A DNA stretch of 64,000 bases. Origin: Xanthostigma xanthostigma. Its lineage: Eukaryota > Arthropoda > Insecta > Raphidioptera > Raphidiidae. Position 1 is the first letter of the stretch; each line of letters starts with the position of its first letter. Made by a program: the position numbers and the translations under genes. The notes under the pieces were generated by a model, which ran no database searches, was not told the DNA's origin, and saw nothing but the letters and a program-made list of their open reading frames with translations. Where the stretch lies: NCBI GenBank assembly GCA_963575645.1, contig OY754465.1, positions 1,364,001 through 1,428,000 of the forward strand, given 5' to 3'. This document shows, one piece after another, positions 13,101 through 28,100 of the stretch.

Positions 13101-16100
13101 CATATTTTGGAACAAAACTTCTACTAACCTAAACTTAGTGTTTGCTGAAGATGAGAACATAGCTCCCGAAATGTACATCCACTAATAAAACTGTTGTGGT
13201 AAGAAGTAACTATTCTATAATTTTTATTTTTGTTTCAACCACAATGCTCTTAATACTAGATTTAGAATATATAAAAAAAAAATTTCTTGAAATGTGCTGA
13301 GTTTAATACAATGAGGCGTTAAGAAGCCCCACTATCCCAACTCTTGCGATGAGGAAGGTAAACGCAATTACTAATCAGTAATCACCATTTTCCAAACGGG
13401 CGTACAGTCCGGCCCACCCACAAACGTGACGGAATAAATGTTGTCTCTTTTCACAATAAGCTCATGGGATATTAACAGAAATCTCTTTCTTATAGCATTG
13501 GAAAGAAATATCAGTGCTGGGTACATGCAATTTTTAGATGTCTTTCCAATTTCAAATATGGCGATTTTGAGCTCATTTAGATTTCAAATAGTGGTAATAT
13601 GAATTTATAGAGATGTGTCTCCATCGCATCGAGATATTAAGCAGAAAATTAGCGAATAATTATTTTTGACGGCGATTTCATTCTTTTTATTCACCTGTAT
13701 ACTGCACTTTAGCTCCATGCCCAAGCAAAGTTTCAACCACCATAGCTTTGGCAGCTTCAACAGCAATATGCAAGGCTGTATAGTTGTCCTAAAAAAAGGA
13801 AAAAGTAACATCACTACGAATTCCAAGATTCTTCTTGAAATCATTAAGTAAACTTCCATCGGTTGTGATAAGCAATCAAAATGATAAAAAAATGATATGT
13901 TAAAAAAACTTACGTTCGTGGTAACATCCACATTTTCACCTTTATGAAGAAGAGCATTAATAATTCCAACATGTCCATTTTTGGCTGCCGTATGAATACT
14001 TCGAATACCAAACTGAAAACATTATTATTTGTTACTTGATTCAACGTCCGCTCAAAAAATCTAATGATAAAACAAGACACGAATCCTCTCCGAATTTCAC
14101 CCGGGTTAATCCTAAGTGAACGATTATTATAGCCTCAAAACTTTACCCTAGACAGTGGTGTTGTGCTAATTTTTTTTTACCGGAACGCTCCCAAATTTGA
14201 CGACGGTATGGGGGGGGGGGGGTGAAAAGAGATAAAAAACTGTAACTGAAATACATTATCATTATTTTTTTCATTGTTTGGAATTTTTCTATTTGTTGGC
14301 ACATTGTTACAAATTTTTTCAATTGTTATGTCGATTTGAGAAAAAAAAAACAAATTACGTTAATAAAATCCTAAAGTAAGATTTACATTATTTTTTTCTT
14401 TGTTTGGAATTTTTCTATTTGTTGGCACATTGTTACAAATTTTTTCAATTGTTGTCGATTTGAGAAAAAAAAAACAAATTACGTTAATAAAATCCTAAAG
14501 TAAGATTTACATTATTTTTTTCATTGTTTGGAATTTTTCTATTTGTTGGCAAATTGTTACAAATTTTTTCAATTGTTATGTCGATTTGAGAAAAAAAAAA
14601 CAAATTACGTTAATAAAATCCTAAAGTAAGATTTACATTATTTTTTTCATTGTTTGGAATTCTCGTTATCAGAAATCATCTTTAGTTCCGGAACGCGTTC
14701 CTGTCCAAAAAGGAAGTACCGGAACGACGTTCCGGACCGTTCCGGCTCGACAACACCACTGACCCAAGAAATAAACTATCGAATGATAAAAACCGCATAC
14801 AAATCCGTTCAGTCGTTCTGGTGTTTTTAGCGGACATACGTAAACTCAGACGAAGGACTTTATATAATACTAGTGGCCCAGTCCGGCTTCGCCCGAATTT
14901 GTAGATTGCCACTGTCGAATTTACGTTGCAAAATTGGTCTCCACGAGTGACGTTTTCATTTTAACGCGATAATATACAGTCTATGTTCATCCTGAAGGTC
15001 CATTCTAAATATTGGTGAAAACATTTTTGAACTGGATGACTAGTCTCGGAGATTAACTTCTACATCATCCAAACTTACTAACTTTATCTCTCTATAATAT
15101 CAGTGTAGATTTCGAAACTATAATCTCTAATTCCGAAAATGTTGGGACTATAATATTACTATACTGTAAATTCTGCTGCACACGAGGCTAGAAACACTGT
15201 TTGGAGTTCTGCTGGCCGGTAGGCTGAGTACGAAGCTGCAAATGACGTCACTGCGAGCTCGCCTGCTAACTCACAAGATAGATTTTAAAATTAGAACAGG
15301 GGCTATTTTCCTTGCTAGTCCCGTTGCTAGATATGAGCAAGAACCAATCAGAAAGCAGTATCTTGTCATGTGGACCCACAAACCAACATGGCGTCATTCT
15401 GCTCAGAGTCAAACAACAGACACGTTTTGCTCTGTGTTTATAATTTGAAGTGTCACTGCGCGCGCACCAGATTTATTCATAAAACTAGCTTGAAAAGACG
15501 TCTCGTGTAAAGCGAGCACATAACAGCAGTCAAGAAAACCAGCGCAAGAAAACTAGTAGGGAAATCTAGCAAGGAATCTAGCCTCGTGTGAATTTTTAGT
15601 GTAACTATAAAAAGTAATTGTGAAATTTAACCTTGTTCGGCATATGCAAATAGACACCCTTCTTGAACAGCATCAAAGCACAATCTGCGTGGCCATGAGC
15701 GGAAGCAATGTGAATTAAAGTGCTGCCATCTTTACTTCTTTCCAGTACACTAGCTTTATATTTGTCGGATAAAATCTCTATTATGTTGGCGTGGCCATTT
15801 GCTGCTGCAAGGTACATTGCAGTACGTTCTAGAAATAAATATTCATAGAAAAATGTCAAAAGACTCAATACGTTTTATAACAGTTTCTTAAATTTATTAA
15901 GTGAAACTTTTATTCTATCGCCCCGAATTTTTCTGGCCGTCTGTTGCATGTCGCATTACAGGCGGCCGCGGAGTAGGGGTAAAGTGAAAAGCGTTCGGAG
16001 TAGGCGCTCGGTAGAGCAGCCAAGGCCAATATGGCGGCGCCCATGGTTAGCATCAGCTGACCGTGTAGTATGTATAACACATAGTCAGTCTGTCATGCGG

Positions 16101-19100
16101 GCAAGTGCTGTACAGTGTTTACATGTTTTTATTCGTGTATTCATGTGAATATTGTTGTTTATAATTAATCGTGATGGATAAGTGTCTACAATCCAACGCC
16201 TACAATCCAATAAAAGTTTCACTTGCGTCGAGGTTTCTTAAAACCACACAACTGTTTTTTTTATGTATACTCAACTATCTGTGGACTTATAAAAATATCT
16301 GGGGCTCAATTATTTCATGTGTTTATTCCAAACATACAGAATTATTCAGAAATAGACAGAAAAAATTCAACAAATAAAATTGGCTTTAAAAATCATTACC
16401 CTAAAATAATAAAGAAATTGGCTGGTTTATTTTCGAGAAAAAAAAATGATAGAGTTATTAGAAAAGTTGTACCCGCTACTGTCTATTTAAATTTACCTTC
16501 AATTTGTGATTTAAAAATACAAACACAGTTACATATTTTTTTATTTTGTGAATAATAATTAATTTCAAGTCGATTTTGGGATAGGAATTTTCCGAGTCTT
16601 TTAATTTAAAATAAAAATCATATGAAATTAATTTTTTTAAGCAGGCTAAGGTGTTTTAGACTTTAAGTAATATCAAGTCAATTCCGGGATAAAAATGGGT
16701 CCGAGTCTTTTAATTTAAAATAAAAATCATATAAAATTATTTTTTTAAACCAGGCTAAGGTGTTTTAGACTTCATTGTATCGACATTTTTTCCGCCTCAA
16801 TTTCCGAATCGTTTTAAAGGTACATAAGTGATTGAAATTTTGACTGCAAATATGTCCAATTAAGAAAGTATCGACAGTGGTTAAAAGGAAATCCTATTGA
16901 GTCAAAGCACTCCATCTTCTCTTATCTATACCCACTAGAACTTCAAGTTCTCTATAGACTCAAAATGAATTCTAAACAAAAAAAATTACCGCAACAGCTT
17001 TATTAGCGGATGTACATTTAGTTTAGAGTTTAGTGTTTGCTGAAGATGAGAGCATAGCTCCCGAAATGTACATCTGCTAATAAAACAGTTGTGATAACTA
17101 TTCTTTATTTTTTATTTTTGTCTCAACCACAGTAGTCTTAATATTTATAAAAAAAAATGGTTGCTTATTTTGAGGACAAAAAATAAAATCTCTACGATTT
17201 ATTTTCCGATAAGTACCTTGACTATCAGTAATATTAGGATTAGCTTTTCCAACAAGAAACTTGACAGTCGCATCATCCCCTAAGCTGCAAGCTAAATGAA
17301 GCGGCGTTTGGCCTTCGGCATTTTTAACGTCGACCTTAGCACCATTCTCAACCAAGATCTGAACCAAATCCACGTCTTTCCGCTTTGCAGCAAGATGAAG
17401 TGCCGTGTCTCCATTTTGCAGTTTCGCCTTCAACTGTTCGTCGGCTCGCAAATTCAACAACTCTTTCGTCATCGATTGGTTGCCAGATTCGACTGCGATT
17501 AGCAGCGGGATTTTTCCGTTCTTAAAATAATACGTAGCTATCATACAAACATATTTTTTTTATTACTCATGCGGGAAAAGTGGTATCTTTTCGCATGCTG
17601 TTACGGTTGAAAAGTAGCTATTTTCATTTGCGTGCGGAAACTTTATTTGTCGCACTGAAATTATTGTTTGCCGCACGCAAATTCAGACAAAAAAACAAAA
17701 TAATAACGGTGTTAATGTCAACGAAACAAACTGTCATTTGAAGCAGATTTGAGGTTAAAATTTTCGATTATGGATTTTTATTCTTGACAATTTTAACTGA
17801 ATTTTCAACTTTTTAATGATTTAATTTTAATTGTTATTACTTATAATTTCTTTTTTTAATTTGTAATAAACGAGTTTAACATTTTTTACCCATTACAAAA
17901 AAAGTGTACAAAAGTTTTCGTCTTACGAATTTTCGATCAGGTCACGTGTCCTAGCGCGAGTTTAACATTTTTTACCCATTACAAAAAAAGTGTAGGTACA
18001 AAAGTTTCCGTCTTACGAATTTTCGATCAGGTCTTACGAATTTTCGATCTGACGCGAGTTTAACATTTTTTACCCATTACAAAAAAAGTGTACAACGCCG
18101 CTAAAGAAGTTTTCACTTCAAAAAATTAGTCATGTTACCAATAAGCATTAACATAACACTGTGTTACACAACAACTTAACATAAATAGAGTATTTTTTTA
18201 ACAGTACATACTACATCAGGTTTAACTCGAATGTCTGGTCCGGCAGCAACTAATAAGTCTTTCATAACCGAGGTAGCAATGGCTGTTGAACGGGAAGCGA
18301 CCATATGGATTGCTGTTTCTTGTTGCGACTGAAAAAAGGACACATTAAGTAAATTAATAACACAGTAAAATTATGTTGCTTATAGTTTTTATCTCCAAGA
18401 ATAACGACCAAATCTTCGAGAGTCCTAATAATAGCTAGATTATATTTTACCCTAGCTGTACACCGCCACGGATCTAAAAGGTTCGGAAGCAAGTCACAAA
18501 CAGCGCCTCAAAGGCTCATTTTATAGCCGTTGATACTCCCACCACCTCCCAGCTACCTGCACGGAACGTGCGCTCGTCAGTGATTGGCCGTGATCGCTCG
18601 TTGCCTTTGTCACTTTACTGCTTTAAAGTACAGTCGAGTACGCTATTGTCAAGTTGTTATTGCTATGTTAGTTTTGTTGAGTTTCGAGTTTGTAGTTTTT
18701 CAACAGACTGTACAAGCGCAAGCCTGCACTAACATCGAACTTCCGAGCCTTTTAGATTCGTGGCGAGTACTATACCGGCCACGCGCTGCTGTGACTCAGT
18801 CTGGTTTAATGGAAAAGAAAGGAAAGAAAGAGCACGCGTTTCTCATATTATGTTTAATTTCATTATGTTTGTGCGCATACAATATTTTTTTGTTATTCCA
18901 TTGTCAGATATTGAAATTGAAATGATCTAATGCTTTTAATGGTGTTCATTTTAAAACTGCATCTGTTAAAATTGATACCGAATATTTTTATTGTATAGAT
19001 TTTAGACTATTTGTGAATTTCTGAAGAAATTTTTAATACTTACGCCTCCAGTAGCTTTTGGATCAACTTTTCTTTTGGAAAGTAATAATTTAACTACATC

Positions 19101-22100
19101 TTCTCTGGAATGCATTGCTGCCAACTGCAGCACACTATAATTATCCTAGAACAAAAAAGCAATCAATGTCAATTAAATATTTTATTCGGGTTATTAATCA
19201 CAAAGAAGTGAGTTATTTGAAAATAATTATTTATCGAACTTTGTCAATTTTAAATCGCTTGGGTTAACCCAAGCTCCTGGTGAGACCCTGGATCCTCTCT
19301 CATTTAATCTAAATACTAATATTTATTTCATAATAGTTTCGTTGGTAAAATTATTGCAATTTGGTAAATTTCAAAACATCAAAACTTGAAGTTTTGCACC
19401 ATTTGTTGCATACTTTTTCGTATATTATAGACTAGCGGTCCCGCCCAGTTTAACCCAGGTGCAAAAGAACGAATGGAGAGGGGACATGAGTACGCACATT
19501 CATCTTAGTTTACCGAGATAAATTTCATGATGATCGGAGTTACCGTTCAAAAGTTTTTGTCGGAAGGACAGTTACATTTTGCAACATTTGTCATTGATGC
19601 TCCGCTCCCATTGGTCGTAGCGTTATATTATATAGCCTATAGCCTTCCTCGATAAATGGGCTATCCAACAATTTTTTTTTTCAATTCGAACCATTAGTTC
19701 CTGAGATTAGCGCGTTCTACCAAACAAACAAACTCTTCAGCTTTATATATTAGTACTAGCGGTCCCGTCCGGTTTCACCCGGTTGTAAAAGAATGAATGG
19801 GGAAGGGAGGAACATGAGTACACACATTCATATTAGTTTACCGAGATTAATGTTGCGTCCAAACTTCATAATGATCGGAGTTACCGTTCAAAATTTTTTG
19901 TCGATAAAAAGCAGTATTTATACTTTTTTTAACTAATAATTTTTTTTAAATTAATTAAATAAAATTAAAATAAATTTTAATGTAAGCTTTAGAAGAAAGC
20001 AATGTAGAAAATAAAAAAAAATAAACATGCATTCGCCCAACGTAGGGCTCGAACCCACTACCCTGGTATTGACAGTCTTGTGCTCTACCGATTGCGCTAG
20101 CCGGCGCTGTATTCTTACATCGCTAATATGAGTATACTTAGTTAGTGCATTTCACCTGAATAGAAGCTTATTTTTTAGATACATTTGGAACATTTTTCAT
20201 TAATGCTCCGCTCCTAATGGTCGTAGCCTGATTTTATATAGCCTATAGGCTTCCTCCATAAATGAGCTATCCAACAAAAAAATTGTTTTTCAATTTGAAC
20301 CAGTAGTTCCTGAGATTAGCGCGTTCAAACAAACAAACAAACAAACAAACTCTTCAGCTTTATATATTAGTATAGATAGATCAAGAAAATTTTGATGTCA
20401 TAATAAAATATAAATAATATTCGTTTATTATTGTTATCAGGCTATATCAAAATCTTAAGTCATATAAAAATAAAACAAGCTTTTGGAGTTCAAGTCGAAT
20501 ATAATAAACGTTTAATTCATTTTCCACAACTAATGTAAATATTCGATAACAATAATTTACCGACATTGACCTTGAAATTAAAATATTATAATCCCACGCA
20601 AAAGGTGCACAATATGTTGTGTTGAGATGAAAAGGAATGATTTGAAACCTTTCAGCCTTTAAGGTTTCTTGACATGAAAGATTGTACACATTATTAGCGG
20701 TTTACAGTCTTGACACGAAAAGGCGATACCCGAAACTTTCTTTAAATAGCTGCACATACGCATAAAAGAAACAACAAATCAGTTATCAGAAATCAGTTTC
20801 TTTTTCATCAAGGTCAGCAGCTGCTAAGGTCATGCGAGACCTATTGTTTTACATCAATCTCTGTGTGCTGCAGTGCCTACGGCTACCTATTTTGAAGGAC
20901 ATGTACATGGTCAAGGAACTCGTCGATATTTGTCAAGAATAGTTTTTAAAAAATCTCAAATTTATTGACCATGTAATTTGATCCTGAAACTCTTGACTGC
21001 AGTCCTAGCATAGTGCCGCTGTCAATAGACCAAATTGGTTTTGAAGTAAAACTTCTTTAGGCACGCTTAACTTGAGGAGTAAGCTGGTAAATGCCTGACA
21101 AAATCATTTACGGAAGTGCATCATCGCGAACAGTGCGTGATCGTTCGAGGCGAACGGTAGTTGAGAGGGAGATATAAGTTAGTGAAGATAGTAGGAGAGA
21201 GAGTTACGTCTCGTATATTAGAAGTTGAGAGGGAGATATAAGTTAGTGAGTGCGACAAAGACGGAGCATTAAACGAAATTCTTTTTTTTTTTGGACAACT
21301 ATTTGACGTTTAAAATGAAAACAATAGTTTTTGTATCAAAAATACATTTCATTGAATTTTGCTGCATTTGAGCCTTGAAGTCTTGTTTTTCAATTTGACA
21401 GATAATATTCTTTTGCAAAATGAATGTGTATACTACCGAAGAAAATATTCAAATGATTACAACATAATCGGACTTTTTTTATTAATAGGACATTAAATTC
21501 CCAAAAATACTTAAATATGGTGCGAGATCAAATATCTTCGCCTATTCGTGTTGAACCTAAAGACATTGGGTCACTTATTTACCAACGTGCATACGTCATA
21601 CCAGTCAGACAATTTTTGAATGAAATGTTTCCAAACAGATGGAGTTGATTTTTTTGTTTTATTTTTGTACAAAAAGTTAAAATAATGATTTTTAAGAGCT
21701 TTTCATTATTAAAAAAGCCAAGTAAAATAAAAATAACTCAAAATAAAATAGAAATCCTCAAGATTACCACGATAATTCAATAGAAATAACAATTAATGCA
21801 GTCATAGCTAACTCTGATCCAAGTATTTTTTCCCTATGTGCACCTTACGCGTTTACATACTGTATATACATATTTTGCCTATTATAATTAATCAAAATTT
21901 AAATTTAAACATTTCGTCTTTGTAGATATGTGCTACAGAGTGAGGTTATATTGTGTTCAATAAACCTTGAGACGAACCGACTGCATATTATTGATCGTTT
22001 ATGAATTTAACATGAACAAATTTGAGGTATTTACGCATTATTCTTAATAAATATATTTAAAATTATTATGGCAGGAAGAAGTTTTACTTCAGTCGTGTGG

Positions 22101-25100
22101 TCTAAAGCACACTCGCTTTTTTTATTTGTTCAGCATAATATTGTTTCTTTCAATGCAAAACTTCTAAATAACAATAGCTTGGCTATCACCAGAATATTTA
22201 AGATAAACAAAAATTAAAATAATCGTTTTATCGTCATATCATAACGGTACAATATTTCTTGTAAAGGGTGTAATTTTCATTAATCCAACAAGGCGAGTGA
22301 CGCAAATGTTGACTAATAGCACTGATTTAAATAAATACTCAACGCTCAAAAATTGTTTACTCAACTGATTATCATGTGATCGCGAACAACTTATGTAACA
22401 TTTATTTTGGTCTATTTTTTTACCTTTTATAAAATAATTCCATAATATCTACAATTAATAATTGCATTAAGGGTGTTTGGGATACAGTTAGTATATTCCT
22501 AGCCATATACACAATGATTTTTAAGTTGATTCTTATTTTAACAGCGTGTAGAAATAGAAAATAAATATTTCAAGTAACATTTTTATCAAAACCCAAAAAT
22601 GAAATAGAAACGGGCTTCCAAAAGTTTTATTAAATTTTATCTAATTTTGAGGTCGGTTCTGGCGTTATGTTATGTCACTATGGCAATATGTTATGTCATA
22701 ATCAAGTACTCACAGAAATTGTTCGAAGCTGTCCCCGTTTTGTTGGACACAAAGGTACGTGCGTAGTAGCCATGCTTTTAGTACCGATAAGGGCTTTCCG
22801 CAAATTATTTGGAATGCATTTCCGATTCGTGCTATCATTTCTTCGCGTGTGTTAACCGGGCTTTTTAATTACTTAATTGAATAAAATTTTAAAAAACAAG
22901 TTAAACATTGACGGCTCTTTTTTCTCTTATTTTTGAGTTTTGATAAAAAATTTACTTAAAATATTTAAACTATTTGAACAATTTCTGTGAATACTTGATA
23001 ATGACATAACATATTTCCATAGTGACATAACATAACGCCAGGATCTACCTCAAAATTTAATAAAACTTCGAAAGTCCGTTCCTCTTTCATTTTTGAGTTT
23101 TGATAAAAAAGTTACTCGAAATATTTGTTCGTCTATTTGATTTCTACTCGCTGGGGAAAAAGAAGAATCAATTTAATAATCACCTGTATAACAAAATTAT
23201 CGATCAATTTTTCAGACAAATATATTAACAATAAATATAAAAATTATTACATTGACGTTTCGGCCCGGATTTGAATCACCTGTATACTCTAAGATGGGGA
23301 AAAGCACATCGACAACCAAAACTCATTTTTGGAACAAAAAATGTATTTCGTAAATGACGTATTATAATTTTTAACAAAATTATACGTTTTATATATTTTG
23401 TGCGCAGATAAATTATCAAAAACCAATCAGACAAAAATACGACCAATGGACGTCTAATTATATATTCTTCTCAATTAAAAATACGTGACTACGTCGCGAC
23501 TCCAAAGTTGGGTCCTGTCAAGGTCTCTACACAATATCTCAAACAGACGTTCTGCCAGCACGGATATCGAGATCCAAAACTCACAGTAGAGCTTTGAATC
23601 TCGGTACATTAATTTTATAATCAGTGCCGGATTAACCTATAAGCAAACTAAGCAATTGCTTAGGGCATCACGTCTCAGGGGGCACCAAGAAGCACCACTC
23701 AAAAATGAAAAGTACCTCACTAAACCGTGGCAACAATTTTTTTTTTCTTTTTGTCATGTTCTCAAAAATTTGATCTATACTGGTATGTTTTCAATAAATA
23801 AAATTGTCGACCAATTTTTCAGACAATATATTAACAAAAAATATAATTAATACATTAACGTTTCGATCCGGATTTGGATTCTTCAGAACTGATCTAAAAA
23901 ATAATTAATATTTAATTTCTAATTCGTTTTCAATATTTTGATACTAATTAATTTTTTTGAAAGAATTTTATATAAAGCGAATTAGAAATTAAATATTAAT
24001 TATTTTTTATATTTTTTAGATCAGTTCTGAAGAAGGTCCAAATCCGGATCGAAACGTTAATGTAATAATTATATTTTTGACGTGATAACGTCTTATAAAT
24101 TGATGAATCACCAATCTTATAAATTGATGAAACACCGGCTGCATGCACGAAAAAGTGTAACGTTCCTAACGTTCCGCCTGCACCTGTGCGTGCTTTTCTC
24201 GAAAACGGCCGTAACGATTTGGATGAAATTTACTGAAAAGGGATTTTGGGGGGCAAGAAATCGTTTTAGCTAGGTCTCATCTCTCGAAAAAATCGTTTTC
24301 ATACAAATTTTATCATTATAAAAATCAATTTTTTGACGTATGAAAATACTTAAATATTGTAAGTAGGTTTTGGAATTTTATATAAACAGTGAAACAATTG
24401 TTTTCAAAATATTATGACAATTAATCTTTGAGACTTAAAATAAATACGAAAGAAAGAAAGTTAAAAAAAAAACTATTATTATTATAGGTGGTGAGTATTT
24501 TAATACATAAAATTAACCTAAATTTGAAGCGAAAGATGCAATATCATAGATTCGAATTATTATAATTATTATATGTAGAATTTAGGTTATGTATTACGGA
24601 ATACGTTATCACGTAAAACTATCGTCCGTAAACCGACTTTACAGACAACCAATTTTTTTGTTAATATATTGTCTGAAAAATTGGTCGATAATTTTATTTA
24701 TTGAAGAGTTCTAATCAGACGTTAATCAAAGATTTGTATACTGGTATGTCTTTAGAAGTTTAAAAGTTAAAAATAAATAGTTTATTTTTGAAAATGAAAA
24801 CGAAAAAAACATTATTTCTTAAGGGTTCAATTTTTCTAATTTTAAAGTTTCGAAACTGTTTTTCTATTAATTGTATAAAGATGCCTAAGGTCCGATTTTA
24901 TAGACAGCCAAATTTTCATTGAGAGCGTTGATTGTAAAATTCATTTTTTTTCCTAAAAGTCTATCCTTTATAACTTTTTTCTATCAATTTGCAAGAAATG
25001 CATCAAGGAGTCTTAATCCAGCACTGATTCGATGTTTTACATTACCGATGAAGTAGGGTCCCCCACAATTTTCGTGATTGAACATTTTTCATCGATATAA

Positions 25101-28100
25101 AAATAAATAAAATGCTTCTAAGTCACTCCAACTGTTTCAATAGAGGTGTGTAAAAGTATGAACTTGAATTTGATAAGCATCTCACAGTAGGTCCTTCGTA
25201 AATCATTGGTCTTTTAATGTGCATAATAAAAATTCCCAGTGAAAATACGAGGGCTTTGCCTTTTTTCAAGGGCTTCATTTTCCTCGTCACCCCGGTTGTC
25301 CCCGCACATAATCGACGCTGAGCGAGCTGATTGTTTATTATAATGATTCGTAGTGGTCACAAAATGTGATTCATAAGCTCGCATTAAATGAGCCTGCAGA
25401 GGGGAGGTCAAGTCTGTCGCATTTAAATACTAAATGATTTATGTGATAAACGAAACGACGTCCGTCTGTAATCAAGGAAAACACGAAAGGCCAGAGAAAA
25501 CTTTACATTTATGATTACACGACGTTCATTTTGCAAAAGAGTCGGTGAATAATCATTTAAGGGTAAAGTTTTTTTTTATGTTTGCTTCTGAACTAATAGC
25601 TTTGAGTAAATTCTGCCAGATGTCGTTACATGTTACAAAACCAGTTTTTTTTTAGAAAACACCGTAATTTTGTGCAAAATATTTAATAAAAGCTACCCTA
25701 TAGCGTAAGTTGCAGCAAGCAAGACACTTTTACAAAATTTCATTAAAATCGGTTCAGTGGTTTCGGAGATTAGTGCGGCCAAAATTGTGACACGAGAATT
25801 TTATATATATGTTACGGTCAATGACCGAAATAAATGCGTAAAACTAGTTGCAGACAGAGATTTTAATTCAGCTTTCAACAAATTTGCTTTCTTAACCTCA
25901 CTTAGTGTAGTAAGGTAATTATGTTTCAGAAGCCTCCAATAGCCGAACTAGTTGAGACTCGAATTCACCTTGCATTTTTACTTAATTATTACACTGAATA
26001 TCCCAGCATTATATTAGTTATAACATTCAGGAGAACAATTAATTAGGTAAACAAGAACATAACCCTACTTTTATTCGGGTTCGGACGTTGATTGAATGAA
26101 ATAAGCAGAACTAATATTGTCCGTTCAGAAATAGACAGAAGTAGTTTTAATATTTGAAAATGCGCAAAACTAGTTTTGCTCATTTTATAACAGTCAATAC
26201 TCGTTTAAATGTAAGATTTCGGGTTTGGGCAATATTCGTTGGTCAAAACTAGTTTTACGCATTTATTTCGGTCATTGACCGAATTCGGGTATAGACTGTA
26301 ACATATATACCTACTCGTAGAAATATTATAAAGATATGACGTGCGTTCCTAGTACTAAATCTATAGTTACACGAACGAATTGTATAAATTATTTTTTAAG
26401 ACGCAATTTTAATGTTTCTTTAATGATAATGACTAAGTAATTGGAATCAAAGTACTTACGTAATCAATTCATGTATTAACAAATTTTTTTTTAATAAAAC
26501 CGCGTGTATAGGGTTCCGTATCATTCCGTTTTCCATAACTTACGATTTTCGTTTAGGTTTTCCTGTGAACTATGAGTGAGGCCCTATATTCCCTATTTTT
26601 TCCAGAATTTTACGCTCAGTAGCTTTGTAAATAAGAGAGGAATTTCGATATTCGTATATTTTTATTAATATCTTTTAAACTAGGTATGCATTTTAAAATT
26701 ATAAAGAAAATATATTTGCATTTCTCACAACAAGCTCTTTTTGTTTTGATACGTCGCACCTGGAAAATGCTTGTTTGTTTGTTTTTTAATTTTCTAATTC
26801 GCCCTCCAAAATTGAAAGTATTTAATTTTCTTTTAGGAAACCCAATAAAACGACATCAAGTAACTCTTCTACCGGGTCGTGTATAAACATAAGTATACTG
26901 CGAAAATCAGAACATTCTTTTAAAAATATTAGAATTGTTCCAAGCAGCAGAGAACGGTAACAGAACCGTTACTGCACAAGACCGTCTTGCGCACTAGCTC
27001 AAGCATCGATATAAACTGTCTCGTTTTAGCTAGTGCGCAAGACGGTGGACGGTTCTGTTATCGTTCTCTGACTGCTTGGAACATACCTATTTTCATTATT
27101 CGATAAGTGTTGAGATAATCTGTACTAATATATAAAGCTGAAGAGTTTGTTTGTTTGTTTTAACGCGCTAATCTCAGGAACTGGACGTTCGAATTGAAAA
27201 AACATTTTTTTTTGTATAGCCCATTTATCGAGGAAGGCTATAGGCTATATAATATTACGCTACGACCAACAGGAGCATCAATAAAAAAAGTAACTTAAAA
27301 TTTGTCCGTCCGACAAAAACTTTTGAACAGTAATTTTGATCATCATGAAATTTGGACACAAAATTCATCTCGGTAAACTAAAATAAACGTGCGTGCTCAT
27401 GTCCCTCCCCTCCCATTCGTTCTTTTGCACCCGAGTGAAACCGGGCGGGACCGCTAGTAAGATATAATCTAACAATTTTAATATCATCGTCGACAGTATT
27501 TTCTAATGGTACCAAAATTTACATTTAGCAAAATTTGTGACTTACGTTATGTAGTCAATAAGCCATCGATATGACGTGCTAACTTGTAAATTGTATTTCT
27601 TGCGTGCTACACGTTTTTACGGTATAAAAATATTAAGAATATGTTATAATGTTTGGACCATTTCCTGTAACATCTTATTATTCTAGTTTATACCAAAGAA
27701 AGTATTAAATATTAATAAGGGTCTATAACCGTTCCACTTAGATGTGATATTTGATATCAATATCGGTTTTGTCAAGTTGTAGATATTTGATCTCTATTTT
27801 TAGTATGTATTTGGGTGCATAAAATTGAATCGACAATTTTTAGAATGCGTGTCGTTAACCTAACAAAAAAACATTCTATTCGATTTCAATACATATTATA
27901 ATCTAAAAGCTTTTGACAATTAAACTGTCTTATGGGTGATCAATTTTTTTTCATAACAGTTTTTATTTTTAATTTTATGTTGTAACACCACGTCCTCAAA
28001 AGCCACGCCGCCACTGGTGTACCCTGGTGGTCATGTAGAGAAACAGAGGCAAGATGGCAGCGTAGCGTATGAACTAGAAAGTAGTGTTCATGTTAAAAAT

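Noticed and set aside
14262-14660. CRISPR-like regular repeat
   Set aside because: The whole 125-bp unit is repeated with no unique spacers, and the context is a eukaryotic transposon.
18584-18925. 113-codon plus-strand ORF with hydrophobic segments
   Set aside because: Starts inside an inverted-repeat element in a nompC intron, has no splice or homology support, and its hydrophobicity follows from T-rich sequence.
20034-20106. Functional tRNA-Lys gene
   Set aside because: Anticodon arm does not form, anticodon position reads GTC rather than CTT, and it recurs inside the family G repeat at 63682-63757.
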